A DNA stretch of 64,000 nt from Hungatella sp. (GTDB lineage Bacteria > Bacillota > Clostridia > Lachnospirales > Lachnospiraceae), in NCBI GenBank assembly GCA_022792815.1, contig JAAWBS010000021.1:106936-170935 (forward strand), read 5' to 3'. Each line of letters begins with the position of its first letter. Position 1 is the stretch's first letter. Under the pieces are notes generated by a model. That model saw only the letters and a list, made by a program, of their open reading frames with translations. It had not been told where the DNA came from and ran no database searches. Positions 19,001 through 26,368 of the stretch are shown here, one piece after another. Made by a program: the position numbers and the translations under genes.

Positions 19001-19474
19001 CAGATCTCTTAACTTTTCCCGGAGCAACGGATTTCTCGTCTCCTCCATAGCCCCTCTTAAGTTGTCCGGACCTATTCCGTACTGATACAGCTCCGACAGC
19101 ATGGATTTTAACTGATTGATAAACCCGGTCTGATTCAGGTGCCCGGAAAAGATCCCCAGATTCTTCTTCTGCTCCGACACCACCTTTCGGAGCACCATGG
19201 ATTTGCCCATATCGTCCAGCACTTCCAGGTGTTCCACGGCCAGCTCCTCAAATACCCGGTAAGCCAGCCTCTCGAAGCTGACGATGTCAATGTTCATAGT
19301 CCCGTGGTCCGGATGAAGGGTCACGATCTCCTTCTGAGTCTGCATGGTAAACTGCTCGGGCACGACGGCCACATACTGGATATCCGGCTGTTCCGCAGAC
19401 AGACGGATCAGGTTCTCATAGAGATACTGAGTCTTTCCGGCGCCGGAGCTTCCTATTATAAACTGCAGGGACAT
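16040..19474 (-). CDS. addB: ATP-dependent nuclease subunit B (AddB)
   Basis: Partner of AddA; an inactivated helicase fold with a C-terminal nuclease domain that recognises Chi and cuts the 5' strand. The 1144-residue product opens with the P-loop IIGSSGAGKTQYLYENL and includes VPEQFTMQTQ. Near the C-terminus it has the nuclease motif VKIIDYKSGGT and the Fe-S cysteine cluster ACDYCPYHGVCGFD; the fourth Cys is far upstream (YASCAYAHF). It is the first gene of the addBA pair, with its stop inside the addA start region, which implies coupled translation. The 128 bp upstream of the ATG, shared with the divergent 19603 gene, must hold both promoters. Confidence 0.97.
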   Translation of the reverse strand: MSLQFIIGSSGAGKTQYLYENLIRLSAEQPDIQYVAVVPEQFTMQTQKEIVTLHPDHGTMNIDIVSFERLAYRVFEELAVEHLEVLDDMGKSMVLRKVVSEQKKNLGIFSGHLNQTGFINQLKSMLSELYQYGIGPDNLRGAMEETRNPLLREKLRDLTVICQAFQEEISKRYITAEEILEVLCRVLPDSKWIKNSVVTLDGYTGFTPVQYRLLELLMVHSRKVVVTVTADPGEDPYKPGKIQNLFHMSRQMVYRLQRLAERGNVRRDRDVVLGEEAGGRFAHSPSIAFIEKHLYRFPTASFSEKPGEIELFYAATPGQEMDGVAARIHRLIQKEGIRYREIAVITGDLSGYGYEIANRFQAEKIPYFMDNKKSILENVMVEFIRGALEIIRKDFDYESVFRFLKTGLVSDEQEKIDRLENYVVAMGIRGYKRWSQNWEGVCRGGKDLNLKEMNEFRQKILSKLENLKRAMGDPERTVRTMTAAVVACLGDCEVESRLEAYREYFEQIGEYSLAKEYQQVYELVIRMFDRLVHLLGEEKMSLKEYAQILDAGFGEITVGVIPATVDRVVVGDLTRTRLDQIKVLFFVGVNEGIVPARKEAGGILTDTEREFLKEMSMELAPTAREDSFRQRFYLYLMMTKPSFRLVISWSSFSQAGKSQRPSPLIGELKKMFPRLRVRDMGEEESALSSPAEGLERLIEGLRDYENSRKDPGFWELYRYFAGHEDYREQVKKLTQAATYTYEERGISRAAARALYGTVLQGSVTRLEQYASCAYAHFLTYGLELMERQEYQIGAVDMGNLFHSSIDLCFRRLEESRTNLTGLSEEERKSLVRSCVAEVTGEYGNTILKSTARNQYLAARIERMTDRTMWALGEQLKKGDFVPAGFEVSFSAIDNLKAMKIRLSEEEEVHLRGRIDRLDLCEDERHVYVKIIDYKSGGTRFDLAAVYYGLQLQLVVYMDAVTELEKRRFPHKEVVPAGIFYYNIKDPVVEREDLDEEEDIDRLILEQLRMNGLVNSDLEVIGHMDREIRSKSDVIPVSVKDGLLEEHRSSVASGRHFEALKLYVRDKVREDGREILSGNVAARPYKQGNRTACDYCPYHGVCGFDQKIPGYRFRRFPAMKPQQVWEEILEGGEDDEVDTEPERRD

Positions 19475-19602
19475 ATTGTCTCCTCCTTCTGTTCACTGCC
19501 TTCCATGCTCCTATTCTATCACATCTTTTTCCCGAAAAACAGGTCATAAAACCTGTGCCAAGATAATAAATTATACAAAAACAAAAACCCGGAGGTCCCA
19601 CT

Positions 19603-20043
19603 ATGAGCTCCAAGACTAAAATCGTGGTTCTGCGGATGAAGGAACTGATCTATACCGGTGTGTTTCTTGGACTTGCGGTTGTGCTGATCACTCTGTTTCT
19701 GATCATGTTCCGACCAAAACCAGACAGCGCCCAGGTCCCATCCCAGCCCGCCTCCTACATACCCGGGGTCTACACCTCCTCCATCACATTGGGAAGCCAG
19801 AACCTGAATGTAGAGGTGGCCGTGGATGCCGACCAGATCCGGTCCGTATCCTTCGTCTCCCTGGACGAGGCCGTCACCACCATGTACCCTCTGGTTCAGC
19901 CCGTGATGGAAGATCTGGCCAAGCAGATCATCGACACCCAGTCCACCGAGAACCTGTCCTACTCCATGGAGACCAGATATACCTCCCAGGCTCTCATCGG
20001 CGCCATCGACCGGTCCCTGGAAAAAGCAAAAGTAAGAAATTAG
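19603..20043 (+). CDS. membrane-anchored protein with degenerate FMN-binding-like domain
   Basis: 146 residues. A short basic start is followed by one membrane helix (about 12-34) and an extracytoplasmic domain. The domain begins YIPGVYTSSITLG, alternates short beta strands (NLNVEVAVDADQI, VSFVSLDEA) and ends METRYTSQALIGAIDRSLEKA. That pattern resembles the FMN-binding fold of RnfG/NqrC-type proteins, but the SGAT flavinylation motif is not present, so covalent flavin attachment is not expected. GGAGG lies seven bases before the ATG. The function is unknown; the family resemblance is my inference from pattern only. It is read divergently from addB and in the same direction as the MATE gene. 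Confidence 0.75.
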   Translation: MSSKTKIVVLRMKELIYTGVFLGLAVVLITLFLIMFRPKPDSAQVPSQPASYIPGVYTSSITLGSQNLNVEVAVDADQIRSVSFVSLDEAVTTMYPLVQPVMEDLAKQIIDTQSTENLSYSMETRYTSQALIGAIDRSLEKAKVRN

Positions 20044-20047
20044 ACAG

Positions 20048-20076
20048 TTGTTTTTCCCATAAGCCTGTGATATAGT
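20048..20076 (+). promoter_or_regulatory. promoter of the MATE-TetR unit
   Basis: TTGTTT (20048-20053), 17-bp spacer, TATAGT (20071-20076), beginning a few bases after the stop of the previous gene. Confidence 0.55.
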
Positions 20077-20135
20077 TTCATAAAGTGTATTTCCTATGAG
20101 AGGAGAAAGTCCGGCCGACCGGCAGGAGGGAATGT

Positions 20136-21521
20136 ATGGAACAAACGATAAAGAAACAGGATCAGAAGGACACGGGAAGCCAGATCACAGAAGGGGTGAT
20201 CTGGCAGCAGCTGCTGCTGTTCTTCTTCCCCATTCTGTTCGGAACATTTTTTCAGCAATTATACAATACAGTGGATGCCATCGTCGTCGGACGCTTTGTG
20301 GGCAAAGAGGCATTGGCTGCCGTAGGAGGGCCTACCGGAACCCTGATCAATCTGCTGGTAGGCTTTTTCGTGGGTCTGTCTTCCGGCGCCACTGTCATCA
20401 TCTCTCAGTTTTACGGCGCAAAAAGGGAGGACAAGGTCAGTTTCGCCGTCCACACTTCCGTCGCATTCTCCCTCACCTGCGGGGCGGCGATCATGGCCGT
20501 GGGCATCCTGGGCGCCCCTTACGCCCTTGCGCTCATGGGCACGCCGGAGGATATCTTAGAGCACGCCATTCTCTACATGCGTATCTATTTTCTCGGAACC
20601 CTCCCCAATCTGATCTACAACATGGGGGCCGGGATCTTAAGGGCCGCAGGCGACTCCAAGCGCCCCCTGTTCTTTCTGATCACCGGATGCGTCACCAATA
20701 TCGTCTTGGACGTGATCTTGGTGATGATCTGCGGCATGGGGGTGGCCGGTGCCGCCATTGCCACGATCCTCTCCCAGACTGCAAGCTCCCTTTTCGTCCT
20801 GGCAGTCTTAACCCGGACGAAGGAGATGTACCGCCTGTGTCTCTCCAAGATCCGCTTAGACCGTCGGATGCTGAACCGGATCATCCGCATCGGGCTGCCC
20901 GCCGGGCTTCAGTCGGTGATGTATTCCCTGTCCAACGTGATCATCCAGTCCAGCGTCAACAGTCTGGGCACCGATACCATCGCCGCCTGGACCGCCTACG
21001 GAAAGATCGACAGTGTCTTCTGGATGATCATCAGTGCTTTCGGCATCTCCGTCACCACCTTTGTGGGACAGAACTATGGAGCCGGGAAGATGGACCGGGT
21101 GAAAAAAGGGATTCGTCAGTGTCTCGCCATGACCTTCGGCTCCTCCGTGGTTCTCTCCTTCATCCTGTACCATTTCGGGTTCTATGTCTTTGAGATTTTT
21201 ACTTCCGATGCCGCTGTCCTGAAAAAGGGAATGGAGATCCTCCGATTCCTGGTCCCCACCTTTATCACCTATGTGACCATCGAGATCTACTCCGGCGCCC
21301 TCCGAGGCATCGGCGACTCCTGGGTCCCCATGATCATCACCATGATAGGGGTCTGCGCCCTTCGTGTGCTGTGGATCCTGGTGGCGGTTCCTCTCAGGAG
21401 AGACATCACCACGGTAGTGTTCAGCTACCCTCTGACCTGGTCCGTGACCACGGTGTTGTTTATCATCTATTTCCATCGATTCAGCAGACTTGGGAAGAAA
21501 AAGACCTTGTCGATTCGTTAG
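20136..21521 (+). CDS. MATE-family multidrug/cation antiporter
   Basis: Inner-membrane exporter driven by H+ or Na+. The 461 residues form about 12 membrane helices in two related halves. The first half has the typical NTVDAIVVGRFVG and GLSSGATVIISQFYGA segments, and the second half repeats the pattern (VIIQSSVNSLG, ISVTTFVGQNYGAG). Length is normal. The ATG at 20136 has GGAGGG before it. The TetR-type gene begins 15 bp after its stop, so the two are one unit and the regulator probably controls the pump. The substrate cannot be read from sequence. Confidence 0.93.
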   Translation: MEQTIKKQDQKDTGSQITEGVIWQQLLLFFFPILFGTFFQQLYNTVDAIVVGRFVGKEALAAVGGPTGTLINLLVGFFVGLSSGATVIISQFYGAKREDKVSFAVHTSVAFSLTCGAAIMAVGILGAPYALALMGTPEDILEHAILYMRIYFLGTLPNLIYNMGAGILRAAGDSKRPLFFLITGCVTNIVLDVILVMICGMGVAGAAIATILSQTASSLFVLAVLTRTKEMYRLCLSKIRLDRRMLNRIIRIGLPAGLQSVMYSLSNVIIQSSVNSLGTDTIAAWTAYGKIDSVFWMIISAFGISVTTFVGQNYGAGKMDRVKKGIRQCLAMTFGSSVVLSFILYHFGFYVFEIFTSDAAVLKKGMEILRFLVPTFITYVTIEIYSGALRGIGDSWVPMIITMIGVCALRVLWILVAVPLRRDITTVVFSYPLTWSVTTVLFIIYFHRFSRLGKKKTLSIR

Positions 21522-21536
21522 AGAAAGGACTCCTCC

Positions 21537-22205
21537 ATGGGAAAAAACGAAAAATACCGGGAGATTTTTCTGACCTCTCACCGGCTGTTTCTCTCGCAGG
21601 GCTATGACAGTGCCACCATCCGTCAGATCTCGGAGGCAGCAGGGGTAAGTTTAGGGCTGACCAACCACTTTTTTTACTCCAAACAGTACCTGGCCGGGCA
21701 GGTGCTCCACATGGTGTCCTCCTACACAGCCTCCCGATGCAAGAAGCTCCATCCGTCACAGGACTCTCTCCTTCGCACAGTCCTGCATACCAGAGTCAGC
21801 ACCCTGTATCTTTTAGGAGGAAGTTACCGCAGGTTTTATGTGGAATCCTTGAGACAGGATGTGATGCTCCACAGTCCTGAGGAAGGGCCGGACCGGTCTC
21901 TCGCCAGACTGGCGAAGATCTATGGTTTTCCGGCCGATGACGATCTGTTCCTCCTCTACGGAACCTATGTCCCCGCAGGTTATGAAAAATCCCTGATCCT
22001 TGGCAAAGAACGGAGCCTGTTCCCCACGATCGCCTGGGACGAGATTCCGGATTACATCACCATCAGCAGCCTGGAACATTTTCTGGACAGCCGTGTTCTG
22101 GCACAAGCCCTGTCAAAAGCCCGGCAGGCAGCAGGGGACATCCTGAAAACCATGCCCTCCGTGGTTCCGGACTCCTTTGTGTCTCAGTATCTGGACAGGC
22201 TGTAG
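21537..22205 (+). CDS. TetR-family transcriptional regulator
   Basis: 222 residues. The N-terminal 50 residues form the TetR helix-turn-helix (FLSQGYDSATIRQISEAAGVSLGL, then NHFFYSKQYL), and the rest is a helical ligand-binding domain with no family-wide signature. It lies 15 bp after the MATE exporter, so it is likely a local repressor of that pump and of itself; the operator was not identified. It converges on the metallophosphoesterase gene, 32 bp away, without an obvious terminator. Confidence 0.9.
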   Translation: MGKNEKYREIFLTSHRLFLSQGYDSATIRQISEAAGVSLGLTNHFFYSKQYLAGQVLHMVSSYTASRCKKLHPSQDSLLRTVLHTRVSTLYLLGGSYRRFYVESLRQDVMLHSPEEGPDRSLARLAKIYGFPADDDLFLLYGTYVPAGYEKSLILGKERSLFPTIAWDEIPDYITISSLEHFLDSRVLAQALSKARQAAGDILKTMPSVVPDSFVSQYLDRL

Positions 22206-22237
22206 GGCCCCGGCCTGCACATGGAGTTCCCGGGCAC

Positions 22238-22876
22238 TCAGCCGCCTCCCGGCCCTATCTTCCCGGCCTCCCGTCTCTTTCTGTCGCACTCGATCCACTG
22301 ATCCAGGGTCAGGGGTTCATAGTCAGAGTACATGCAAAAGCAATTGATCATATTGGATGGGATAGGGCGTCTGTCTCCTGCCACATCGGTTATCACGGTA
22401 TTCCTGGTGATCTCCTGAAAACGCTCCACAAGTCTCTGGTCCTTCGTGTCGTGGACATGGCCGTAGAGCATGTAGGTCCTCGGGTTCCCCTCTCTGTCCA
22501 GCCGATACTGGCCGTTGTAAAACAGGATCGGATAATGACAGAGTATCACCTTGCGCCTGTTGTCATACAACTCCTCATAAGGCTTGACCCACTGAAACCG
22601 GCCAAGATCTGTCTCTTTGCCGGTGAGAAACCGATCATGGTTTCCCTGGATCAGATACAGCCTTCCGCGGAGCCTGTCTAACAGCTCCCGCGTCTGTTTT
22701 GCGCTGCCCCAGGACAGATCTCCGATGATCACGACCTCGTCGTTGTCTCTCACCTTCCGGTTCCATCTCTCTGACATCACCCGGTTCATCTCATCCACAT
22801 CCTGAAACCCCCGGCAGTCCATACTGCCGTTCATGGCTCCATGAAAAAAATGAAGATCCGCGATATAATATCTCAC
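22238..22876 (-). CDS. calcineurin-like metallophosphoesterase overlapping the Ro protein gene
   Basis: A 212-residue binuclear-metal phosphoesterase with the complete motif set: DLHFFH (start), GDLSWG, GNHD, CHYP and GHVHD. The start is a GTG at 22876, with GGAGG seven bases upstream, overlapping the Ro stop in a GTGA arrangement; longer in-frame starts lie inside the upstream gene and lack a ribosome site. Tight coupling to the TROVE gene suggests a joint role. Calcineurin-like phosphatases occur in RNA end-repair systems, so removal of a 2',3'-cyclic or 3'-phosphate from RNA is plausible but unproven. Close relatives of this small family are often annotated only as putative phosphoesterase. 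Confidence 0.88.
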   Translation of the reverse strand: MRYYIADLHFFHGAMNGSMDCRGFQDVDEMNRVMSERWNRKVRDNDEVVIIGDLSWGSAKQTRELLDRLRGRLYLIQGNHDRFLTGKETDLGRFQWVKPYEELYDNRRKVILCHYPILFYNGQYRLDREGNPRTYMLYGHVHDTKDQRLVERFQEITRNTVITDVAGDRRPIPSNMINCFCMYSDYEPLTLDQWIECDRKRREAGKIGPGGG

Positions 22877-24540
22877 AGGTTTTCCTCCGTCTGATCCCAC
22901 AAGTCGATCATCTCCCTGGCAAACAAAAGCTCCTTCCCCGTCCACCCATAGAGGATACAGGTGCGGTAGGCATATTCGGGGATACACACATCTCCATATC
23001 CTGCAGTCTGGATGGAGAACACATTGACTTTCGGGTTCACCTTTCTTCTGTACTCCAAGATCAGTTCAAACACATTGATGTAGCTCCCCTGCCCCCTGCC
23101 GCCCCGGCAGCAGGCGAATCCCAGGTTCTGATACCGTTTACTCTGCTCCTGTGTGCCGTACAGCCCGCCATGACCCGCCTGCTGGTCCGAATAGATAAAA
23201 ATCTGATCCCAGTGCTCCTCCTTCTCTATGGCATTGATGAAAAACTCCCAGATCCCTCCCTCTGTGGCTCCTCCCACATCCCGGTCTCTGTCCTTTGAGA
23301 TGTCCCGGCACTGCCTCAAGATTCCCTCTCTCTTGGATATGGGGAACACCTTGAGGGTATTGCCGAACTTTCCCACATAGCCTTCCGCAGAGGAAGCAGC
23401 TGCCATAACCGCAGACAGGTTGTCGATGACAGCCACACAGACAGTTCCGTACTCCGATGTGATGGCTCCCCATGCAGAGCCGGAATTATCCGACAGACAC
23501 ATGGTCTTTCCACGAAATACAGGCAGATTCTCCAGGGATAAGTCGATACATGTCTCCAGGGCATCAAGAATCTGAGGCCGATGGGCGCAGGTGCTTTCCC
23601 TCACTGCCTCCCATGCACTGTAATAACGGAAAGGAAACTGTCTCCCGCCTTTTACCCCTTCCATGAGTCTTCCAAGGTATGCTCTGCAAAACTCCTCGTC
23701 CTCTGTCTCCCTAAAAACTCCTCTTATATTTCGAAGAAGGGCCATATGTCCCATGGGGATCTCATAGAAGATCTCTCTCCAGGTCTTGCCCTCTGACCTG
23801 AGATTCTCCCAAGTCCTCTTGCTCTCTGACAGCCGGATGGCACCGGTCCTCATGTATTCGTCGATCACCGGCGAGGTGGCATGGGTGATGCGCACTCCGT
23901 CCCGAAGGCCGATCTCCGCGTTCTTGTACTTGGCTGCCTCATAGGAATCCATACTTCCCAGCCTTTTGGCCAGAGCCCGCTTCAGAATACTGGGCATGTT
24001 CTGTTTCCCTTTATTAATATGGAGAAAATAGGCCAACTGGCACAGGGCATCATCCCCTCTTGCCATCACCTTCTGCTCCATCTGACCGTACACTCCCGGA
24101 TGCTCCCTGGTAAATGTCTCTCTGCCTTCATGCAGCGCTGCCCGCACCATGATCACCTGGGGGTTCAGCCTCATATGGAAGGCGGCTCTCAGCGTAACCG
24201 CCCACTCCAGCGTCTCCATAAACCCCTCCGAAAGCGCCAGGTCGATGGCCTCCTCCATAATCTGAGTGGTGGTCCTCCCCTCCCAGTCCCCTCTTTCCAT
24301 CAGGTACCCCTCCAGCAGCTTACAGCTTGTGTACCGGCTGTCCTGAATCTTTCTTCCCCCCAATCCCCCGTCTCTATAATAAGAAGGTTCTCCAAAGATC
24401 GATGAGGCCGTGAGCATCTTTAAGGTAGCAAGGGCTCCCACTACATAGGACTCCCCTCCCATGAAATTGACGACGGTTTCCGCCTTTCTGGCTCCGTCCT
24501 GCTCCCTCTGCTCCTTAAGTGCTTTCCGAAAACGGCTCAT
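22873..24540 (-). CDS. rsr: TROVE-domain Ro60-like RNA-binding protein (Rsr)
   Basis: Bacterial Ro60 homologues bind Y RNA and misfolded RNA and can tether exonucleases. The 555-residue product has an N-terminal helical TROVE part (about 20-340; note NFMGGESYVVGAL and YFLHINKGKQ) and a C-terminal von Willebrand A domain. The MIDAS metal site is visible as D351-x-S353-x-S355 (LSDNSGSAWG), with T426 in GGATEGG and D452 in the YSDQQAGH strand. The ATG at 24540 follows GGGAGGTGAGAGGA; reading further upstream would enter the Y RNA gene. The Y RNA ends 53 bases before the start codon, and a phosphoesterase gene overlaps the stop. In studied bacteria Y RNA genes also sit beside rsr. Confidence 0.93.
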   Translation of the reverse strand: MSRFRKALKEQREQDGARKAETVVNFMGGESYVVGALATLKMLTASSIFGEPSYYRDGGLGGRKIQDSRYTSCKLLEGYLMERGDWEGRTTTQIMEEAIDLALSEGFMETLEWAVTLRAAFHMRLNPQVIMVRAALHEGRETFTREHPGVYGQMEQKVMARGDDALCQLAYFLHINKGKQNMPSILKRALAKRLGSMDSYEAAKYKNAEIGLRDGVRITHATSPVIDEYMRTGAIRLSESKRTWENLRSEGKTWREIFYEIPMGHMALLRNIRGVFRETEDEEFCRAYLGRLMEGVKGGRQFPFRYYSAWEAVRESTCAHRPQILDALETCIDLSLENLPVFRGKTMCLSDNSGSAWGAITSEYGTVCVAVIDNLSAVMAAASSAEGYVGKFGNTLKVFPISKREGILRQCRDISKDRDRDVGGATEGGIWEFFINAIEKEEHWDQIFIYSDQQAGHGGLYGTQEQSKRYQNLGFACCRGGRGQGSYINVFELILEYRRKVNPKVNVFSIQTAGYGDVCIPEYAYRTCILYGWTGKELLFAREMIDLWDQTEENL

Positions 24541-24566
24541 TCCTCTCACCTCCCAATATGTTCTCA

Positions 24567-24593
24567 GTCTCACAGAAACACTTCCTATGAGAC
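24567..24593 (-). other. 12-bp hairpin between Y RNA and the Ro gene
   Basis: GTCTCATAGGAA pairs with TTTCTGTGAGAC (two G-U pairs) around a three-base loop, directly after the Y RNA U-run and about 27 bases before the Ro start codon. It could stabilise the 3' end of the Y RNA, set a processing point or modulate read-through into rsr. Confidence 0.55.
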
Positions 24594-24731
24594 AAAAATA
24601 CCCCGAGAAAGGGGCGGAAACGGTACATACATGCTCTACCTGTTGAGCTACTGCCGCAAGCGGCAAATGGGACTCGAACCCACAACACTGCGATTATAAG
24701 TCGAAGTAACCGTATCCTGCGCATCGGGGTA
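24594..24731 (-). ncRNA. Y RNA (YrlA-like) with a tRNA-like module in permuted order
   Basis: A roughly 138-nt RNA just upstream of the Ro gene. The ends pair: TACCCCGA at the 5' side with TCGGGGTA at the 3' side, and further in ACGGT with ACCGT, forming the Ro-binding stem of a Y RNA; a run of T follows the last stem. The middle carries a T-arm (TGGGTTCGAGTCCCA), then a closed acceptor-like hairpin (GCCGC-TT-GCGGC), then a D-arm (AGTAGCTCAACAGGTAGAGC). In a tRNA the order is acceptor, D, anticodon, T; here T precedes D and the acceptor strands are joined by a two-base loop. That is a circular permutation, as expected for YrlA-type tRNA mimicry. Ends are inferred from promoter and U-run positions. 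Confidence 0.85.
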
Positions 24732-24736
24732 ACTCC

Positions 24737-24765
24737 ATTATCACCTATGAATGCCGAATTGTCAA
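24737..24765 (-). promoter_or_regulatory. Y RNA promoter
   Basis: Minus-strand TTGACA (24760-24765), exactly 17 bp, GATAAT (24737-24742). A near-consensus sigma-A promoter placing the start near 24731. Confidence 0.85.
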
Positions 24766-24819
24766 TACAATTTCAAGAACTACAGGCATATTGCCGCCGG
24801 GAATGGAAATCGTTTTCTA

Positions 24820-24866
24820 TTAAAAATATGAAACGGCTGCGCCCTGATTGAGGGCACAACCGCTTT
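24820..24866 (-). terminator. terminator of the XRE regulator gene
   Basis: Minus-strand stem (24831-24845 with 24851-24865, about 14 pairs with one or two mismatches) followed by ATTTTTAATAG, a few bases after the regulator's stop. Confidence 0.8.
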
Positions 24867-24871
24867 CCTGT

Positions 24872-25207
24872 CTATTCCTTATCGATCAAACCCGCCATGG
24901 CAAACATAATCGTCGCCACCTTCCGCCGTTTCTCCTGGGAGAGGCTGCACCACCACTCCAGAGGAAAGTCCTGAACACTTTCTCTCCTGGGCTCCCCTTC
25001 TAAGGTGGCAAAAAACTCGGAAAGAGTCAGATTAAATGCCTTACACATCAGCGACAGGTTATACAGACTCACTGTACAGCGTTTATTAAATATGGTTGTC
25101 ACTGTCGACTTCTTAATCCCGCTTAATTTGGCCAGTTTATACTTGCTGTACCCATACTGAGCCATCAGCTCCTCAAGCTTCTCCAGTATTCTTTCGTTCT
25201 CCATCAT
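24872..25207 (-). CDS. XRE/Cro-type helix-turn-helix regulator
   Basis: 111 residues. The first 70 form a Cro/CI-like HTH domain (ELMAQYGYSKYKLAKLSGIKKSTVTTIFN) with the SLYNLSLMCKAFNLTLSEFF helix that ends such domains. The rest (PLEWWCSLSQEKRRKVATIMFAMAGLI) is a short helical tail of unknown role. GGAG precedes tandem ATGs. It is a single-gene unit with its own terminator, preceded by an unusually AT-rich region. Targets are unknown; it could autoregulate through repeats in that region. Confidence 0.88.
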   Translation of the reverse strand: MMENERILEKLEELMAQYGYSKYKLAKLSGIKKSTVTTIFNKRCTVSLYNLSLMCKAFNLTLSEFFATLEGEPRRESVQDFPLEWWCSLSQEKRRKVATIMFAMAGLIDKE

Positions 25208-25520
25208 ACTTCTCCATCTGAAAAATCCTATCTCTATCTTATTGGATTTTTCGGATAGATGACAGACTTAAAATATCGCCCTATCAGGCCTATATTGTGG
25301 TCTATCCATTTATGGACAATTATCGTCATGTCATGTATGCTTATTAATAATATTTAATTACTTAATTCGCATAACTCAAGCCAATATCTTCTTGTTAAAT
25401 CTGTTTTTTATGCTTATTAAACATTTTATTATTCGTATTAAACATTTTCATTTTTGCGTATTAGTTAATTAATTTTGCGTATTAATCATATTCGTAATAA
25501 ATCCTGCTATAAAAAATGAG
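25208..25520. other. AT-rich intergenic region with short degenerate repeats
   Basis: No gene is visible here. Base composition is far more AT-rich than the neighbours. Short motifs recur: ATGCTTATTAA twice, CGTATTAAACATTTT and its near-copy, TGCGTATTA twice, and TTCGTAAT. Near the regulator start, CTATC/GATAG arms flank a T-rich core. The region probably contains the promoter of the XRE gene (minus strand); no convincing -35/-10 pair with 17-bp spacing could be chosen. Confidence 0.5.
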
Positions 25521-25560
25521 ACAAAAATCTCCAGACAAACAAAAAATCGTTTGCCTGGAG
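25521..25560 (-). terminator. terminator of the ABC transporter operon
   Basis: Minus-strand 12-bp stem CTCCAGGCAAAC/GTTTGTCTGGAG (with a wobble) followed by a T-rich run, 15 bp beyond the permease stop. Confidence 0.85.
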
Positions 25561-25575
25561 ACCAAATTTCCCTAT

Positions 25576-26364
25576 TCAAGACCCTGAAGACTGATACCGC
25601 CTCACGCCCACCCTCCACAGCATTCCGCTGGGAATCAGGAAGAGCAACGCCAACAGGGGGACAAACACCCACCACCACTGTGTCCTCTCATCCAGCAGGT
25701 ACAAAAGAGGATAATACTGTACCAGGGCATAGGGCACAAGAAAGGTACAAAACTGGCAGATCCGTTTCCCGTACACATTGACCGGGTATTTCCCATACTC
25801 TCTCGCTCCGTCGGTGAAGATATTCATGATCTCCAGGCCCTCCATGGTAAAAAAACACAGGGACGCGGAAATCAGAAAGATTCCGAAAAACAGGCCGGTT
25901 CCTCCCACCAGCATAAATACCACCGTGGCCACCTTGGCCCCGTTCCAATGGATCCCGCTGTTTGTCACCCCATAGACAAACATGACCACAGCCTGGAGCA
26001 TCCTTCCGATCCGCGCCAGCTCAAACCTGCTTCCCAGAACCTGAAAGACCAGCCCTCTGGGTCTCACCATGACCCGGTCGAACTCTCCCTTCCTCACCAT
26101 GCCGGAAAATGTATCAAATCCCCTGGCGATACTCTCCGCCAGAGTAAATTCCATAAGAAAGACGGAAAAGCACAGAAGCACCTGACTGTAGGTGAATCCC
26201 GCCACTGCGGAAAACCTCTGGAACAGAAACAGAATTCCCAAAAATACGTTAAAAGACACCAAAAACTGTCCCATGGCATTTAAGAAGAAGGACGCCTTGT
26301 ACTCCATGGTGCTTCTCACGCTGATAGACACATACCGGCCATACAGCCGAATCCCTTCTCTCAT
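25576..26364 (-). CDS. ABC-2 type transporter permease (COG3694-like)
   Basis: 262 residues with six hydrophobic segments and little periplasmic sequence, typical of the ABC-2 export permeases that pair with DrrA-like ATPases. The segment GFDTFSGMVRKGEFDRVMVRPRG is a hallmark of this uncharacterised permease family. The ATG at 26364 is preferred: GGAGG is eight bases upstream and it lies four bases beyond the previous stop; an in-frame TTG further upstream lies inside the preceding gene. Last gene of the three-gene operon. Substrate unknown. Confidence 0.88.
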   Translation of the reverse strand: MREGIRLYGRYVSISVRSTMEYKASFFLNAMGQFLVSFNVFLGILFLFQRFSAVAGFTYSQVLLCFSVFLMEFTLAESIARGFDTFSGMVRKGEFDRVMVRPRGLVFQVLGSRFELARIGRMLQAVVMFVYGVTNSGIHWNGAKVATVVFMLVGGTGLFFGIFLISASLCFFTMEGLEIMNIFTDGAREYGKYPVNVYGKRICQFCTFLVPYALVQYYPLLYLLDERTQWWWVFVPLLALLFLIPSGMLWRVGVRRYQSSGS

Positions 26365-26368
26365 CTCC

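Noticed and set aside
20096..21193. 365-codon frame overlapping the MATE gene
   Set aside because: Same strand but a different frame; composition (very rich in His, Arg and Gly) is that of an out-of-frame reading.
24632..24683. A normal tRNA gene in the region before the Ro gene
   Set aside because: T-arm comes before the D-arm and no anticodon arm lies between them in tRNA order; it fits a Y RNA.
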